Part shown: positions 7,496 through 15,715 of the stretch, piece by piece
Layout: each line of letters starts with the position of its first letter
Numbering within the stretch: position 1 is the first letter of the stretch
Notes under the pieces: model-generated
Seen by the model: the letters and a program-made list of their open reading frames with translations, nothing else
What the model was told of the DNA's origin: nothing
Database searches by the model: none
Translations under genes and position numbers: made by a program
From: CAYWMY01 sp046352935
GTDB taxonomy: Bacteria > Pseudomonadota > Gammaproteobacteria > Steroidobacterales > Steroidobacteraceae
DNA length: 64,000 nt
Direction: 5' to 3'
Assembly: GCA_046352935.1 (NCBI GenBank)
Contig: JAXMGR010000009.1
Coordinates: forward strand, 62,001-126,000

Positions 7496-9748
7496 ATGAG
7501 AGAACTCGCCCCGGGGCTCGTGCTCGGCACGCGTTATGCGCTCGTCCGCCTGCTGGGCGAAGGTGGCACCGGCGCCGTATGGCTGGCCGAGGACCGGGAA
7601 CGCGGCGAACCGGTCGCGCTCAAGTTCCTGGCGCCGGCCCTCACCGATGTCGAGGCGGCCGTCCTGCGCCTCGTCGAGCGCCTCGAGAGCCTGCGAGCAC
7701 TCGACGTCCCGGGCCTGCTGCATCCGCGCGGCCTCGAGCGGGTCGAAGAATTCCACGTGCTCGCGAGCGACTACCTGCTTGGCGGCGACCTGGGCCAGTT
7801 CCGCGGTCGCTCCTTCGGCCACTACGCGCCCGCGTTGATCGAGGTAGCCGGGACGCTGGACGCGCTGCACGCGCGCGGCTTCGTGCACCGCGATCTCAAG
7901 TGTGCGAACGTGCTGCTGGACGGCAGCGGGCATGCCTGGCTCGCGGACCCGGAGCTGGTCGCGCCGGTCGGCCGGGAGGTCGAGGGATTCTCGCCGTGGC
8001 ACGCGAGCCCGCAGCAGTGGCGCGGTGAGCCGGCGCACCCGGCCGACGACCGCTATGCCTTCGGTGCCATGCTCTACGAGCTGGCCTGCGGGCACCCGCC
8101 GTTCTATCCCGAGCTGTCGCGCGACAAGGTGTTGTTCGAACCCGCGCCGCCGCTCGCTCCACGCGCGCCGCTGCCGGATCGGCTTCGTCTCCTCACGTTG
8201 CGGCTCCTGGCCAAGGATCCCGAGCGTCGGCCCGCATCGATGGCTGAAGTGCAGGCCGAACTCGCGCGTGCGCTCGAGGAGCCCGCGGAGGAACCGCCCG
8301 TCCGCATCGGGCCCGCCGCGGCGGCGTCGCCGACGGGCGGTGGTGTGCTGGCGCCGCCTCGTCGTCGCTGGCCGCTCGTCGCTGTCGCAGTGCTCGTCGC
8401 GGCGACTGCGGCCACGTTCCTGCTGTTGCCGCACTTCGTCGCCGATCCTGCGCCCGCCGCCGGAGATGCGCGCGCCGCGCTCGTCGAGCAGCAGCGCAAG
8501 GCCGCTGCCGCGGCGTCACTGGAGGCCCTGCGTGCCAGGGCCGCGCAGTCGCGCGAGGAATTCGGGAAGCGTCGCGCGGCGCTCGCGCCGCACGCGCCCG
8601 AGCGATTCGCGACGCGCGACTGGCAGCAGGCCGGCGCGAGCGCAGAGCTCGCTGCGCGGCGTTTCGCGGGCGGTGATTTCGACGCGGCACACGCGGCCTG
8701 GCAGGAGGGCCTCGGACATCTCCGCGCGGTGGACGCCGCCGCCCGGCCCGCACTCGAAGCCGCGCTCGCCCGCGCGGGAGCCTCACTCGGCGCCGGTCGC
8801 ATCGAGGACGCGCGCCTGGATGTCACGCTCGCGGCGGCGATCGCGCCCTCGGATGCACGCGTCAAGACTCTGGGCGCGCGTGTCGCCCGCTGGGGTGACG
8901 TGCTCGCGCTGGTCGACGCCGCGGCGCGCGACGAAGCGGCCGGCCGCACACGCGCCGCCGCCGAGGGCTATCGCCGTGCGCTCGCGCTGGACCACGACGC
9001 GCCCGGGGCCGGGGCCGCGCTCGCGAGGCTCGGCGCGGCGCAGGCCTCGGATGCCTACGAGCAGGCGATGTCGCGCGGGCTCGCCGCGCTGGCCGCGGGT
9101 CGCGTCGATGCGGCGAGAACCGCGTTCAACGCGGCGCTCGCGCTCAGGCCCGGCGCCGCGGAGCCCGCGGACGCCTTGCGCCAGATCGAGCAGGGCCATC
9201 GCAGCCGCTCGCTGGACGAGCTGCGCGGCGAAGCGCTCGCCGCCGAGCGTGCCGAGCGCTGGGACGAGGCCGTCGGGCTCTACCTGCAGGCGCAGCGCCA
9301 GGAAGCCACGCTCGCGTTCGCGCGCGAGGGTCTGCAGCGTGCCGAGCCGCGCGCCGATCTCGCACGCCGTCTGCGCGACGCGATCGCGGAGCCGAGCCGG
9401 CTCTGGAGCGAGCCCGGTCGCGCCAATGCGCGGCAGGTGCTCGCGCGCGCCAGCGCGGTCGCTGGCACCTGGCCGGTGCTCGACGCAGACCGCCGCAGGC
9501 TCGCCGGACTGCTCGCGACGGCCGAGACGCCCGTGCGCGTGGCGCTGCGTTCCGACAACCTGACCGACGTGGTCGTGTACCGTGTCGGGCGGCTCGGCGC
9601 CTTCGAGGCCCGGGAGCTGGAACTCGTGCCGGGTCGCTACACGGCGGTGGGCACGCGCACGGGCTACCGGGACGTGCGCCGCGAGTTCTTCATCGAACCC
9701 GGCAAAGCGCCCGAGCCGCTCATGGTCCGTTGCGAGGAGCAGATTTGA
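7496..9748 (+). CDS. Transmembrane Ser/Thr protein kinase with periplasmic repeat domain
   Basis: About 750 residues. N-terminal PknB-like kinase domain (residues about 10-260): Gly-rich loop GEGGTGAV, ATP-binding Lys in VALKF, catalytic loop HRDLKCANVLL. The DFG motif is replaced by Asp-Pro-Glu (LADPELV) and APE by a Ser-Pro-Gln form, so the metal-binding Asp is kept but the loop is atypical. One membrane helix follows at about residues 292-313 (after RRRWP). The roughly 430-residue extracytoplasmic part is helical with TPR-like repeats and ends in a PEGA-like beta domain (last 75 residues). It probably couples an envelope signal to phosphorylation in the cytoplasm; the FHA protein encoded at 13275 is a natural phospho-target reader (inference). 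Its stop overlaps the next start as TTGA. Confidence 0.9.
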   Translation: MRELAPGLVLGTRYALVRLLGEGGTGAVWLAEDRERGEPVALKFLAPALTDVEAAVLRLVERLESLRALDVPGLLHPRGLERVEEFHVLASDYLLGGDLGQFRGRSFGHYAPALIEVAGTLDALHARGFVHRDLKCANVLLDGSGHAWLADPELVAPVGREVEGFSPWHASPQQWRGEPAHPADDRYAFGAMLYELACGHPPFYPELSRDKVLFEPAPPLAPRAPLPDRLRLLTLRLLAKDPERRPASMAEVQAELARALEEPAEEPPVRIGPAAAASPTGGGVLAPPRRRWPLVAVAVLVAATAATFLLLPHFVADPAPAAGDARAALVEQQRKAAAAASLEALRARAAQSREEFGKRRAALAPHAPERFATRDWQQAGASAELAARRFAGGDFDAAHAAWQEGLGHLRAVDAAARPALEAALARAGASLGAGRIEDARLDVTLAAAIAPSDARVKTLGARVARWGDVLALVDAAARDEAAGRTRAAAEGYRRALALDHDAPGAGAALARLGAAQASDAYEQAMSRGLAALAAGRVDAARTAFNAALALRPGAAEPADALRQIEQGHRSRSLDELRGEALAAERAERWDEAVGLYLQAQRQEATLAFAREGLQRAEPRADLARRLRDAIAEPSRLWSEPGRANARQVLARASAVAGTWPVLDADRRRLAGLLATAETPVRVALRSDNLTDVVVYRVGRLGAFEARELELVPGRYTAVGTRTGYRDVRREFFIEPGKAPEPLMVRCEEQI

Positions 9749-12180
9749 CGGAGCTTCGCCTGATCGAACCTCTCGGGGCGCGGCCGCTCATGGCGGCTGA
9801 TTTCCCGCTGACCTTCGGTGGCGGAGGCGCGGCGGTGCGCCTGCCCGGCGCCGCCGAAGGCGAGGTTCTCGCGGCGCTGGAACGCGGCGACGGGGGGCTC
9901 GTGCTCGTGCCCGCCGCCGCGGACGTGGCGCTCGGCGAGGGGCACCTCGCGGGTCCGGTGCCCTTCGGTCATGGTGCTGTCGCGACCTTCGGAGGTGCGC
10001 GGCTCTCGCTCACGCACGAGGGCGGCGTCGATTGCCTGCGCGTGACGCATTCGGCGCCGCGCGCGGACACGCTGCCGCCCGTCGGGGCGCAGACGCTCGG
10101 GGGGATGTCGGAGGCCGGTTCCGGCGACGATCGGCTGGTGGTGGAACCCGTCGAGTACTCGCCGCCGGCCGCGCCGGCGCCACGCCGCACCATCGACGCA
10201 TTGCCGCGGCGTCGGCACGTCGTGTTCGCGATCCTCGCGGTGGTCGTCGCCGGCGTGCTCGCGTTCCTGCTGCGTGCCGGCACGGTCATCGTGCGCACGG
10301 TGCCCGGAGTCGATCCGCGCTCGATCGGGCTCGACGGCACGCTGTTCGAGGTCGCGGCCGCGGGCCGCATCCTCGCGCTGCCCGGCGACTACGATCTCGA
10401 AGTCGTGGCGGACGGCTATCGCAGGGTACGACAGCGCGTCACGGTGACCGGAGCCAGCGGCCAGGAGGTCGTCGTGCCGCTGGAGCGGCTGCCGGGTCGC
10501 GTGCGGTTCACCGTGCGTGGCGTGCAGGGCACGCTCAGCGTGGACGGCATCGAGAAGGGGCGGGTGCCCGGAGAATACGAACTGCCTGCGGGTCGGCGTC
10601 AGTTGCTGGTCACCGCGCCGCGTTACCTGCCTTTTCGCGCCGCGTTCGACGTCCGGGGCGGCGGCGAGTCCCAGACGCTGAAGGTGATGCTCGCGCCGGA
10701 TTTCGCGCGCGTGACGTTCGTGAGCGAGCCAGCGGGCGCTGTCGTGCGCGTCGACGCGAAGGAACTCGGACGTACGCCGCTCGCCGCCGACGTCGATGCC
10801 GGCCGTCGCACGGTCACGCTCGAGCACCCGGATTTCCGGCCCTGGGTGGCGCCGCTCACCGTGCGTGCGGGCCAGCCCGCGACGGTCGGGCCCGTGCAGC
10901 TCGGCCTGCCGGACGGCGCGCTCACCGTGCGCACGTCACCCGCGGGCGCCGACGTCAGCGTTGCGGGGCGTTACCGCGGCCGTACGCCGCTCACGCTCGG
11001 CCTCGCCGCGGGATCGCCGCACGAGGTCGTGCTCAACAAGGCGGGCTACGCGCCGGTCACGCGCACGGTCCAGGTGGCACCGCGCGAGACGCGCGCGGTC
11101 GACGTCGCGCTCAGCGCGGTGTTCGGCGAGGTCGTCGTGCACGGGGAACCCGCGGATGCCGAACTCGTCGTCGACGGCATCGCACGCGGCCGCGCCGTGC
11201 AGACGCTGAAGCTCCCGGCGGCGCCGCACGCGATCGAGATCCGCAAGCCCGGCTACGAGCCGCACCGCGTCAGCGTCGTGCCGCGGGAAGGCCTCGCGCA
11301 GGTCATCGACTTCAGCCTGATCCGGACGGCGGATGTCGCCGTCGCGCGTCTGCCTGCGCGGATCTCCACGTCGCTCGGGGGCGAGCTCCGGCTGGTGCGC
11401 GGCGGCCGCTACACCATGGGCAGCGCGCGTCGCGAGCCGGGCCGGCGGTCCAACGAGTCGCAGCACGAGGTCGAGCTCCGCCGGCCGTTCTACATCGGCC
11501 TGCGCGAGGTGACGAACCGTGAGTTCCGCGCGTTCCGCAAGGAGCACGCGAGCGGGCTCTACCGGGAAGAAACGCTGGATCTCGACCGCCAGCCCGTTGC
11601 CAACGTCGGCTGGGCCGAGGCGGCCGCGTTCTGCAACTGGCTGTCGCAGAAGGAGGGACTCCCGCCCGCTTACGTCGAGAAGGACGGCCGCACGGTGCTC
11701 GCGGATCCCGTCACGACCGGCTATCGTCTGCCGACCGAGGCCGAGTGGGAGTTCGTCGCGCGCTTCGACGGCGCGGCCGCGACGCTGCGCTATCCCTGGG
11801 GCAACGAGCTGCCGCTGAAGCCGGGCTCGGGCAATTACGCCGACAGGTCTGCCGAGTTCCTGTCCGTCGAGGTCCTGCCGGACTACGACGACGGGGCGCG
11901 CGTCGCGGCGAGTGTCGGTGGCTATGCGCCGAATGCACTGGGAGTCTACGACCTCGGCGGCAACGTCAGGGAATGGACCCACGACTGGTACGGGATCTAC
12001 GTCGGCGGCTCCGGGTCGGTGGCTGTCGATCCCACCGGGCCCGCGGAGGGGACCGGCCACGTGCTGCGCGGGTCGAGCTGGCTCACGGCGCGCATTGCCG
12101 ACCTGCGGCTGGCCTGGCGCGATTCGGGTGGCGGAGCGCGGCCGGACGTCGGCTTCCGGCTCGCCCGCTACGCGGAGTGA
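9745..12180 (+). CDS. PEGA-repeat membrane protein with C-terminal FGE/SUMF1-like domain
   Basis: About 811 residues from the TTG at 9745 (SD GAGGAG, overlap TTGA with the kinase stop). Order: small cytoplasmic N-terminal domain (about 1-120, possibly FHA-like), membrane helix at about 155-178, about five PEGA-type repeats of some 70 residues (motifs such as RVTFVSEPAGAVVRVD and ALTVRTSPAGADVSVAG), then a sulfatase-modifying-factor fold (about 545-811) with EVTNREF, YRLPTEAEWEF, YPWGNE and GNVREWTHDWY. The cysteine pair needed by true formylglycine-generating enzymes is absent from the final RGSSW...GFRL segment, so this is likely a binding or structural FGE-like domain. Acts at the periplasmic face. 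Confidence 0.9.
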   Translation: MTELRLIEPLGARPLMAADFPLTFGGGGAAVRLPGAAEGEVLAALERGDGGLVLVPAAADVALGEGHLAGPVPFGHGAVATFGGARLSLTHEGGVDCLRVTHSAPRADTLPPVGAQTLGGMSEAGSGDDRLVVEPVEYSPPAAPAPRRTIDALPRRRHVVFAILAVVVAGVLAFLLRAGTVIVRTVPGVDPRSIGLDGTLFEVAAAGRILALPGDYDLEVVADGYRRVRQRVTVTGASGQEVVVPLERLPGRVRFTVRGVQGTLSVDGIEKGRVPGEYELPAGRRQLLVTAPRYLPFRAAFDVRGGGESQTLKVMLAPDFARVTFVSEPAGAVVRVDAKELGRTPLAADVDAGRRTVTLEHPDFRPWVAPLTVRAGQPATVGPVQLGLPDGALTVRTSPAGADVSVAGRYRGRTPLTLGLAAGSPHEVVLNKAGYAPVTRTVQVAPRETRAVDVALSAVFGEVVVHGEPADAELVVDGIARGRAVQTLKLPAAPHAIEIRKPGYEPHRVSVVPREGLAQVIDFSLIRTADVAVARLPARISTSLGGELRLVRGGRYTMGSARREPGRRSNESQHEVELRRPFYIGLREVTNREFRAFRKEHASGLYREETLDLDRQPVANVGWAEAAAFCNWLSQKEGLPPAYVEKDGRTVLADPVTTGYRLPTEAEWEFVARFDGAAATLRYPWGNELPLKPGSGNYADRSAEFLSVEVLPDYDDGARVAASVGGYAPNALGVYDLGGNVREWTHDWYGIYVGGSGSVAVDPTGPAEGTGHVLRGSSWLTARIADLRLAWRDSGGGARPDVGFRLARYAE

Positions 12181-12185
12181 CCCGC

Positions 12186-12449
12186 ATGCGTGATGTCGCC
12201 ATCCGGACCGTCCTGCTCGCCGTGCTCCTGGCCGGCGTCACCGCGGCGCGTGCGCAGGACACCGCGAAGAGCGCGCCGCCCGCACCCGCACCCGCGGCGG
12301 AGAGCGCGCCCGCCGTCGATGCCGGGGCCAGCAAGGCACCGGCCGCGACGCCGCCCGGCGGCCGGCCGCCGCCACCCACGCAGCAGCGCTTCACGCCGAG
12401 CGAGAAGGTGCGTGCTGATTTTCCCATTTCCTTTCCCATCGACATCTGA
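12186..12449 (+). CDS. Small secreted Pro/Ala-rich protein
   Basis: About 87 residues from the ATG at 12186, five bases after the previous stop. A clear Sec signal peptide (VLLAVLLAGVTAARA then QD) is followed by a Pro/Ala-rich linker and a distinct C-terminal tail, FTPSEKVRADFPISFPIDI. The pattern of signal, flexible spacer and well-ordered-looking hydrophobic tail suggests a peptide that docks onto a partner in the periplasm. Its position between the PEGA/FGE-like gene and the channel gene, all nearly abutting, supports it as a real component. No family recognised. Confidence 0.65.
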   Translation: MRDVAIRTVLLAVLLAGVTAARAQDTAKSAPPAPAPAAESAPAVDAGASKAPAATPPGGRPPPPTQQRFTPSEKVRADFPISFPIDI

Positions 12450-12468
12450 GGCACGGGACCAAGCCGTC

Positions 12469-13266
12469 ATGAAGCATCGCCTGCCGAACGAACTGCTGTT
12501 CAGCCTGTTCTCGCTGCTCGCCGCGATCATCGTGGTGCACGGGCTCTATGTCGCCATGGTCCGTCCGAACGCGAGCGCCGACCTGGCACGCCAGGCGGCG
12601 GCCATGAAGGCGGACCCCAACTACGTGCCCGAGCGCTCGATCTGGGTGATCGTGAAGGACTACGAGCAGGAGGCCGAGATCATCCTGATGATCTGGGCGC
12701 TGGCGATGATCGCCTACAAGGCCGTCGCCACGGTGCGCGAGCGCGCGCTCCTCGAGCAGGACCTGGTCCGCGTCCCGGAGGGCATGCGCATCCTGCCGGA
12801 GGACACGCGCGAGTACCTCCGCCAGCTCGAGGTCCTGCCGCAGGAGCAGCGCGAGCTCCTCGTGCCGCGCGTGCTGCGCGCGGCGCTCGCGCGTTTCGGC
12901 GCCACGCGCAACGTCCAGGACGTCTCCGATGCCGGCCACGCGGTCTGCCAGGCCGAGGCCGAGCGGCTGGAGTCCGAGCTGTCGATGCTGCGCTACATCG
13001 CCTGGGCGATCCCCGCCATCGGCTTCATCGGCACCGTGCGCGGCATCGGCGACGCGTTGTCCGCGGCGCACAAGGCCGTGATCGGCGACATCAGCGGCGT
13101 CACCGAGGGTCTCGGCGTGGCCTTCAACTCGACGCTGGTCGCGCTGCTGCTGTCGCTGCTCCTGATGTTCCTGCTGCACAACCTTCAGCTCGCGCAGGAA
13201 CGGCTCGCACTCGGAACCGACACGTACCTCGACCAGAAGCTGCTGCGTCACCTGCAGGTCCGCTGA
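12469..13266 (+). CDS. MotA/TolQ/ExbB-family proton-channel protein
   Basis: About 265 residues. Hydrophobic helices lie at about residues 10-30, 68-85, 173-193 and 218-240; the cytoplasmic loop between the second and third is large. The third helix carries AIPAIGFIGTVRGIG and the fourth FNSTLVALLLSLLLMF. These match the TolQ/ExbB/MotA signature, including the Thr of each helix that lines the ion path in TolQ/ExbB. It has one extra N-terminal helix compared with TolQ. Family members form pentamers around a dimer of MotB/ExbD/TolR-type helices and use ion flow. No classical ExbD or MotB gene is adjacent; the VWA proteins encoded at 14618 and 15712 are the candidate partners. Confidence 0.9.
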   Translation: MKHRLPNELLFSLFSLLAAIIVVHGLYVAMVRPNASADLARQAAAMKADPNYVPERSIWVIVKDYEQEAEIILMIWALAMIAYKAVATVRERALLEQDLVRVPEGMRILPEDTREYLRQLEVLPQEQRELLVPRVLRAALARFGATRNVQDVSDAGHAVCQAEAERLESELSMLRYIAWAIPAIGFIGTVRGIGDALSAAHKAVIGDISGVTEGLGVAFNSTLVALLLSLLLMFLLHNLQLAQERLALGTDTYLDQKLLRHLQVR

Positions 13267-13274
13267 AGCCGCGC

Positions 13275-14615
13275 ATGGACACCTTCGTCGCCATCGAGAT
13301 CTCCGAGGGCGGACTGCTGGCCCGCGCGCCGGAGGGTGGCGTCGTGGCCGTGCCCGCGGTGGCACTCCTGGAACGCGACGGCGTCGTGGCCGGAGCGCAG
13401 GCCGCGGTCGCGGCGCGCATGAAGCCCGTGCTCGCCAATGACCGTTTCCTTGCCGAGCTGTCGCTGCTGCCGCTGCCGGCGCCGCAGCCGCTGGCGCGCC
13501 ACACCGCGGACCTGGCCTGGGCCACGTTTCTCGAACTCGTCCGCGCGCTCGGCGGATCGCCACCGCCCGCGATCGCCGCGCTTCCCTCGCACTGGAGCGG
13601 TGCGCAGGCGGGCCTGGTCGCGTCCATCGCGCGTGCCGCGGGCCTGCCGCTCGCGGGCTCGGCCGATGCCGCGGTCGCGGCAACGGTCGCGCTGCCGCAG
13701 GCGGAACTGCTCTACCTCGACGTCGATCTGCACCGGTCGCGTCTCGTGCGCCTGGGCGGAGGCGGACGGCGGCGGCTCGCGGTCGAGATCGCCCCGCGTG
13801 TCGGCGGCAGGACGCTCGCGACAGTCTGGGCGCAGTTCATCGCCGAGACCTTCGTGCGGCGTACGCGGTTCGATCCGCTGCACGATGGTGCGTCCGAGCA
13901 GCGGCTGTACGATGCGCTGCCGGGCTGGCTGGAGCGCCTGGGCGGGGCGCCGACGGTCGACATCGAGCTCGAACACGCCGGCGGCGCCGTCGCCGTGACC
14001 CTGCCGCGCGACCAACTGCTGCTCGCGGCCGAGGCCTACTACGCCCAGCTCGCGGAACTCCTCGCGCGCGTGCATCGCGACGGCGAGGCCATCACTCTCG
14101 CGCTCACGGCGCGCGCCGCGGCGCTGCCCGGCCTCGCCACCCATCTCGGCCGGCGCCGCGGCCTCGAGGTCGTCGCCCTGCCGCACGACGCCGCGCTCAC
14201 GGGACTCGAGCGCTCGCGGGAAGAACTGCTGGCCGCGGGTCCGGGGTCGGTCTGCCTGTCGCTGGCTGCAGGCGCGCCCGCGCCGGCGGTGCCGGAGCGC
14301 GTGATCGCCGAGCAGCCGACGCACGTGCTGCACGGTGGACGCGTCTATCCCATCGGCGCCGAACCACTCGTGCTGGGGCGCGCGCCCGAAGCGGCTCGCC
14401 CGCTCGCCATCCAGGGTCCTCCCGCCGGCATCTCCGCGCGCCACTGCAGCCTGCTGCGTGAAGGCGACGACGTGCTGGTCATCGACCACAGTCGTCATGG
14501 CACTTTCCTGAACGGCGCGCGCGTGCAGGCGCGTGCACGGCTCGCGGCCGGCGACACGCTCAGGCTCGGCACCCCGGGCGTGTCGCTCGAACTCGTGGCG
14601 CTCGCGGAGGGCTGA
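13275..14615 (+). CDS. Actin-like (Hsp70-type) ATPase-fold protein with C-terminal FHA domain
   Basis: About 446 residues. Residues 1-330 look like an actin/Hsp70-type fold: FVAIEISEGGLLARAP start, AGLVASIARAAGLPLAGSADAAVAA, a beta strand LLYLDVDLHRSRLVRL, and a helical lobe; the phosphate-binding motifs are weak, so nucleotide binding is uncertain. Residues about 345-446 form an FHA domain: PLVLGRAPE, ISARHCSLLREGDDVLVIDH, HGTFLNGARV, that is the G-R, S-x-x-H and N-G residues used for phosphothreonine binding. Cytoplasmic, with no signal or membrane helix. It is probably recruited by Thr phosphorylation by the kinase encoded at 7496 (inference). Confidence 0.85.
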   Translation: MDTFVAIEISEGGLLARAPEGGVVAVPAVALLERDGVVAGAQAAVAARMKPVLANDRFLAELSLLPLPAPQPLARHTADLAWATFLELVRALGGSPPPAIAALPSHWSGAQAGLVASIARAAGLPLAGSADAAVAATVALPQAELLYLDVDLHRSRLVRLGGGGRRRLAVEIAPRVGGRTLATVWAQFIAETFVRRTRFDPLHDGASEQRLYDALPGWLERLGGAPTVDIELEHAGGAVAVTLPRDQLLLAAEAYYAQLAELLARVHRDGEAITLALTARAAALPGLATHLGRRRGLEVVALPHDAALTGLERSREELLAAGPGSVCLSLAAGAPAPAVPERVIAEQPTHVLHGGRVYPIGAEPLVLGRAPEAARPLAIQGPPAGISARHCSLLREGDDVLVIDHSRHGTFLNGARVQARARLAAGDTLRLGTPGVSLELVALAEG

Positions 14616-14617
14616 CC

Positions 14618-15715
14618 GTGCCTCGTCGTCGCAGCACCGAGGTGTTCAGTCTTTCCTTCCTCGACGTGATCTGCTGCGGATTCGGTGCGGTCGTCCTCTT
14701 CTACACCGTCGTCAGCGCCCAGTCGGGACTCAACCGCATCCGTGAGAACGAGTCTCTCGCGGCCGAGTCGAAGCGGCTCGAGGAGCGCGTGCTGACCGGC
14801 TACAAGTACCTCGCCGAACTGCGCAACACGCTCCAGCGCACGACGAAGGAATCCGTCGAGGCGGCAGGCCGTGCGCGCACCGTCACCGAGCGCATCACGA
14901 AGACGCAGGAGGAACTCGCGAAGTACGAGTTCGACACCCTCGCGCGCCGCGAGGCACTGGAGCGTCTCAAGGCGGACCTGCAGTCTCTCGAGGAAGACAC
15001 GCGCCGCCTGAAGGCGAAGAGCGTGGAGAAGTCGAGCGGCAGGCAGGTGCGACTCGTCGTGGGCGACGGCGACCGGCAGTACCTGACCGGGCTCAAGGTC
15101 GGCGGCCGCCGCGTGCTCGTGCTGCTGGACGCCTCGGCATCGATGCTGGACGAGACGCTGGTGAACGTCATCCGGCTGCGCAACATGCCGGACGAGCGCA
15201 AGCTCAGGTCGGAGAAGTGGCGCCAGGCGATCGGCACCGTCGACTGGATCAGCTCGCAGCTCCCGGCCGACGGGCAGTTCCAGATGTACACGTTCAACAC
15301 CGCGCCGAAGCCGCTGCTCGCCGGCAGCGAGGGCCGCTGGCTCGACTCGAAGGACGGCCGGTCGCTGGGCGATGCGCTGCAGGCGCTCAGGCGGATCGTG
15401 CCGGCCGGCGGCACGAGCCTCGTGAACGCCTTCGCGGTGATTCGCAGCCTGAACCCGGCGCCCGACAGCGTGCTGCTGATCACCGACGGACTGCCGACCC
15501 AGGGTGCGAGTGCACCGCTCATCAGGCAGCTCGTCGATACCGAGGATCGCGAGCGGCTGATGCAGAGCGCGGTGAAGTCGCTCGGACCGAAGCCGCCGCC
15601 GATCAACGTGATCCTGCTGCCCATGGAGGGCGATCCGGCGGCCCCTGCCTATTTCTGGGCGTTGGCGCGGCAGTCGGGCGGCGCCTACCTCAGCCCGTCG
15701 AGGGACTGGCCGTGA
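14618..15715 (+). CDS. Membrane-anchored VWA-domain protein with ExbD/TolR-like helix (first copy)
   Basis: About 365 residues from the GTG at 14618, two bases after the previous stop. Short basic N-terminus, then one membrane helix with EVFSLSFLDVICCGFGAVV (about residues 8-30). The Asp in SFLDV lies where TolR and ExbD have their ion-path Asp (LLDV/LIDV). A coiled coil (about 40-135) leads to a VWA domain (about 160-365) with an intact MIDAS: DASAS, the GGTS Thr and the ITDG Asp. Topology is predicted N-in/C-out, so the VWA domain would be periplasmic. The next gene encodes a paralogue with the same N-terminal signature. Confidence 0.9.
   Translation: MPRRRSTEVFSLSFLDVICCGFGAVVLFYTVVSAQSGLNRIRENESLAAESKRLEERVLTGYKYLAELRNTLQRTTKESVEAAGRARTVTERITKTQEELAKYEFDTLARREALERLKADLQSLEEDTRRLKAKSVEKSSGRQVRLVVGDGDRQYLTGLKVGGRRVLVLLDASASMLDETLVNVIRLRNMPDERKLRSEKWRQAIGTVDWISSQLPADGQFQMYTFNTAPKPLLAGSEGRWLDSKDGRSLGDALQALRRIVPAGGTSLVNAFAVIRSLNPAPDSVLLITDGLPTQGASAPLIRQLVDTEDRERLMQSAVKSLGPKPPPINVILLPMEGDPAAPAYFWALARQSGGAYLSPSRDWP

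Noticed and set aside
9745..12180. Formylglycine-generating enzyme for sulfatase maturation
   Set aside because: No catalytic cysteine pair and no sulfatase gene in the window.
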